Below, in pieces: positions 5,010-6,664 of a stretch of DNA of 6,664 bases. The position numbers were made by a program, and so were the translations under genes. Source of the stretch: Acidobacteriota bacterium (lineage in GTDB: Bacteria > Acidobacteriota > Thermoanaerobaculia > Multivoradales > JAHEKO01); assembly GCA_024638355.1 (NCBI GenBank), contig JAHEKO010000215.1, forward strand, positions 1 through 6,664, read 5' to 3'. Below the pieces are notes generated by a model. It did not search any database, was not told the DNA's origin, and saw nothing but the letters and a program-made list of their open reading frames with translations. The stretch's first letter is position 1. Each line of letters opens with the position of its first letter.

Positions 5010-5330
5010 ATGACGAAGGGCAAGAAGCTGGGAGTCCTGGTGGAGGTGCGAGTGCCGAAGGCGCGGACGCGCGGCCTGGGAACGGGGTCCCCAGGCCTCG
5101 AGAGCGCAAGCCCGGCTCTCGACATCGAGGGGCTCGAGCTCGACCGCGACTACGAGCCGGTACCGACCACCCCGTTGCCGGAGATCGCGGCGAGCGTCGA
5201 GGCTGCCGGCGAAGAGGTGGTGACGGTGCGCGGAGAGATCGACGAGGAGCGCATCGCCGAGCTCGAGGCGCGCGACGACGTCGTCGCGGTCTGGCGCGAC
5301 ACCCCGGTCGAGCCGTTCGGCGGGCCCTAG
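5010..5330 (+). CDS. Stand-alone subtilisin-propeptide-like protein, putative inhibitor or folding factor of the S8 protease
   Basis: This 106-aa protein matches the propeptide region of the protease encoded four genes upstream. Its residues 67-103 align without gaps to protease residues 78-114 with 17 of 37 identities, including V-x-V-R-G-x-I, the A-V-W triplet and D-T-P. Upstream, LGVLVEVRVP and DYEPVP correspond to protease IRVIVEMARP and GFEPIP. There is no catalytic domain, signal peptide or Cys. Free-standing I9-type proteins are known as subtilisin inhibitors or intramolecular-chaperone equivalents (yeast proteinase B inhibitor 2, Pleurotus POIA1), so binding to the protease is the leading inference. 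It starts 9 nt after the preceding stop with a weak ribosome-binding site, which may set its dose low. Its stop overlaps the convergent carboxypeptidase stop, so the operon ends here. A duplication with no remaining function is less likely given the conserved core and operon position. Confidence 0.85.
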   Translation: MTKGKKLGVLVEVRVPKARTRGLGTGSPGLESASPALDIEGLELDRDYEPVPTTPLPEIAASVEAAGEEVVTVRGEIDEERIAELEARDDVVAVWRDTPVEPFGGP

Positions 5331-6379
5331 GCCGCGGCCAGGCCTTCCTCGAGGAAGGCGAGCTGCAGCCGCATCTGGTCGCGGATCGGCATCGGGCGGA
5401 GCCCGAGGCGCTCGGCCTCGAGCCGCGCGCCCTCCCTGCCGTGTCGCTCGACCAGCCGCCCGACCCACTGGTGGAAGCGCAGTCGCGCCTCGGGGCCCTT
5501 GGGCGGCTCGGGCAGCCGGTGGTCGGGCGCGAGCAGGAAGAGGGGCATCTCGGAGACGAAGGTGAAGGGGTCGCCGCCCAGGGTACGCACGAACTCCATC
5601 GAGCTCGGCCGAAAGAGGGCCGCGGTCGCCTCGTCGCCGTGGCCGCGGAAGAAGGCGCGCATGGCACGCGAGTCGGGCCGGGTGGTGAACCCCTCGTCGA
5701 TCCGAAAGAAGCCCTTCTCGCCGCCGCGGTCGACGTCGTAGAGGGAGTAGCCGAGGGCCCGCACGCCCCGGCGCAGGTTGTCGCGCAGGGCGAGCGTGCG
5801 CTCGCGCCACTCGCCCTCGATCAGGAACCACGGCCCGGGGGCGAAGTCCATGCCGTGGAAGCTGCCGTGGAGCGCGAAGGGCGCCCCGCGGCGCAGGAAT
5901 CCGGCGACCGCGCGGTTCTCAGGCCGCGCCTCGAGGTCGCCGTCGTCCCGGGGAAAGCCGAACTCGACGTCGTCGCCGGGCAGCTCGCGGATCACCTCGC
6001 GCACGTAGGTGGGCAGGTCGTAGCCCCGGTCGGCTTCCCCCGCGTGATCGAGGCAGTTCACGGTGACCCCGGTCCAGGCCCCGTTACGCGCCTCGCCGTC
6101 GGGATTGACGTGCGGCACGAGGTACCAGCTGTAGTCCGTGAGGAGTGGATCGTCGGCGTCGGTGGCCGCCAGGTAGCCGGCGAGGCGCCGCAGCATCGCC
6201 GGACCGACCGGCTCGTCGGCGTGACAGCCGCCGATGAGGCTGACGGCCGTCGCGCCGCCGCCGAAGCGGTAGCCGACGATCGGCCGGCCTTCGCGCGAAG
6301 CGCCGAGAACCTCGCCGCCGGGGCCGGCGACCGGGTCCGGCGCGAGGATCGCATCGACGGCCAGAGCCGGCGCGCTCAT
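5327..6379 (-). CDS. M14-family zinc carboxypeptidase
   Basis: The 350-aa protein has the M14 metallocarboxypeptidase signature: HADE at 53-56 (HxxE zinc ligands His53 and Glu56) preceded by LIGGC, HVNPDGEARN at 90-99 (substrate-side Asn/Arg region), His171 in ALHGSFHG as likely third zinc ligand, and Glu262 in SSMEFV as candidate catalytic Glu. It has no signal peptide, so a cytoplasmic role in trimming peptides or amide-linked C-terminal residues is likely; the substrate is unknown. Its ATG overlaps the stop of the upstream folA fragment (ATGA), indicating translational coupling. At its 3' end the stop shares a CTAG tetranucleotide with the stop of the convergent propeptide-like gene. It sits beside a protease operon but on the opposite strand, so involvement in that system is not supported by layout. 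Confidence 0.88.
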   Translation of the reverse strand: MSAPALAVDAILAPDPVAGPGGEVLGASREGRPIVGYRFGGGATAVSLIGGCHADEPVGPAMLRRLAGYLAATDADDPLLTDYSWYLVPHVNPDGEARNGAWTGVTVNCLDHAGEADRGYDLPTYVREVIRELPGDDVEFGFPRDDGDLEARPENRAVAGFLRRGAPFALHGSFHGMDFAPGPWFLIEGEWRERTLALRDNLRRGVRALGYSLYDVDRGGEKGFFRIDEGFTTRPDSRAMRAFFRGHGDEATAALFRPSSMEFVRTLGGDPFTFVSEMPLFLLAPDHRLPEPPKGPEARLRFHQWVGRLVERHGREGARLEAERLGLRPMPIRDQMRLQLAFLEEGLAAA

Positions 6380-6664
6380 CGCCGCTCGAAGAGCTGGAAC
6401 TCGAGCGGGTGGGCGTGGCGCTTGTCGGCGTCTCTCGCTTCGCTCGAGACCAGCTCCCAGTCGGCGAGATCGAGCTCGGGAAAGAACCGGTCACCGTCGA
6501 CGTCGGCGCGGATCCGGGTCAGGTAGAGGCGATCGGCGCGAACGAGCGCCGCGCGGAAGATCTCGGCGCCGCCCGCCACGAACGCCTCATCATCGCCCGC
6601 CGCGCGAGCGAGCTCGATCGCCTCGTCGAGAGAGGCGGCGAGCTCGACCCCCTCCGGCAGGTCG
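6376..6664 (-). CDS. folA: Dihydrofolate reductase, C-terminal part (5' end outside window)
   Basis: The frame is open from the right window edge to a TGA at 6378-6376, giving 95 residues of the C-terminal part. Diagnostic segments are FVAGGAEIF (the conserved Gly-Gly nucleotide-binding motif before a helix), LYLTRIRADVDGDRFFPE and WELVSSEARD, ending FQLFERR, all typical of bacterial type I dihydrofolate reductase. The enzyme reduces dihydrofolate to tetrahydrofolate with NADPH in the cytoplasm. The missing N-terminal half should carry the substrate-binding Trp/Asp residues. The stop overlaps the carboxypeptidase start by the ATGA arrangement, so both are read as one transcript. Confidence 0.92.
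   Translation of the reverse strand, partial: DLPEGVELAASLDEAIELARAAGDDEAFVAGGAEIFRAALVRADRLYLTRIRADVDGDRFFPELDLADWELVSSEARDADKRHAHPLEFQLFERR

Noticed and set aside
5441..6526. 361-codon plus-strand open frame opposite the carboxypeptidase and folA
   Set aside because: It crosses two well-recognised minus-strand genes and has no domain of its own.

Overview
The window is GC-rich, with coding strands dominated by GC-ending codons, and looks like a Gram-negative-type bacterial chromosome. It carries a lipobox lipoprotein gene and a metabolic gene (folA). An Acidobacteriota- or Myxococcota-like host is possible, but nothing here fixes the phylum. There are no tRNA, rRNA, CRISPR, transposase or integrase signals.

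Layout. (1) On the minus strand from 1199 to the left edge lies a lipoprotein related to the DUF885 metallopeptidase-like family, truncated by the window. (2) A short intergenic region with a 16-bp palindrome and an extended -10 element leads into a 132-residue stand-alone AraC-type regulator (1385-1783, +). (3) After a 212-nt leader region with two inverted repeats comes a compact five-gene plus-strand run (1996-5330). It encodes a subtilisin (S8) protease with a Cys/Tyr-rich repeat tail, an acidic protein carrying the same repeat tail, a small DUF1360-type membrane protein, a 76-aa MSCCG-type small protein, and a 106-aa protein that matches the protease's own propeptide. (4) On the minus strand, converging on that run with overlapping stop codons, are an M14 zinc carboxypeptidase gene and, translationally coupled upstream of it, the C-terminal part of folA.

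The accessory core is the five-gene run. The protease has a complete Asp-His-Asn-Ser active site and an I9-like propeptide but no signal peptide. Its C-terminus holds a 24-residue Cys/Tyr repeat that recurs in the next gene, fused to an extremely acidic N-terminal half. The last gene supplies a free copy of the propeptide domain, which in known subtilisin systems acts as an inhibitor or folding chaperone. A coherent reading (inference) is a self-contained protease-substrate-inhibitor module with a membrane component, possibly under the adjacent AraC-type regulator. I do not recognise it as a described system. Its output (matrix or coat material, metal binding, peptide toxin or regulated proteolysis) cannot be decided from sequence alone.
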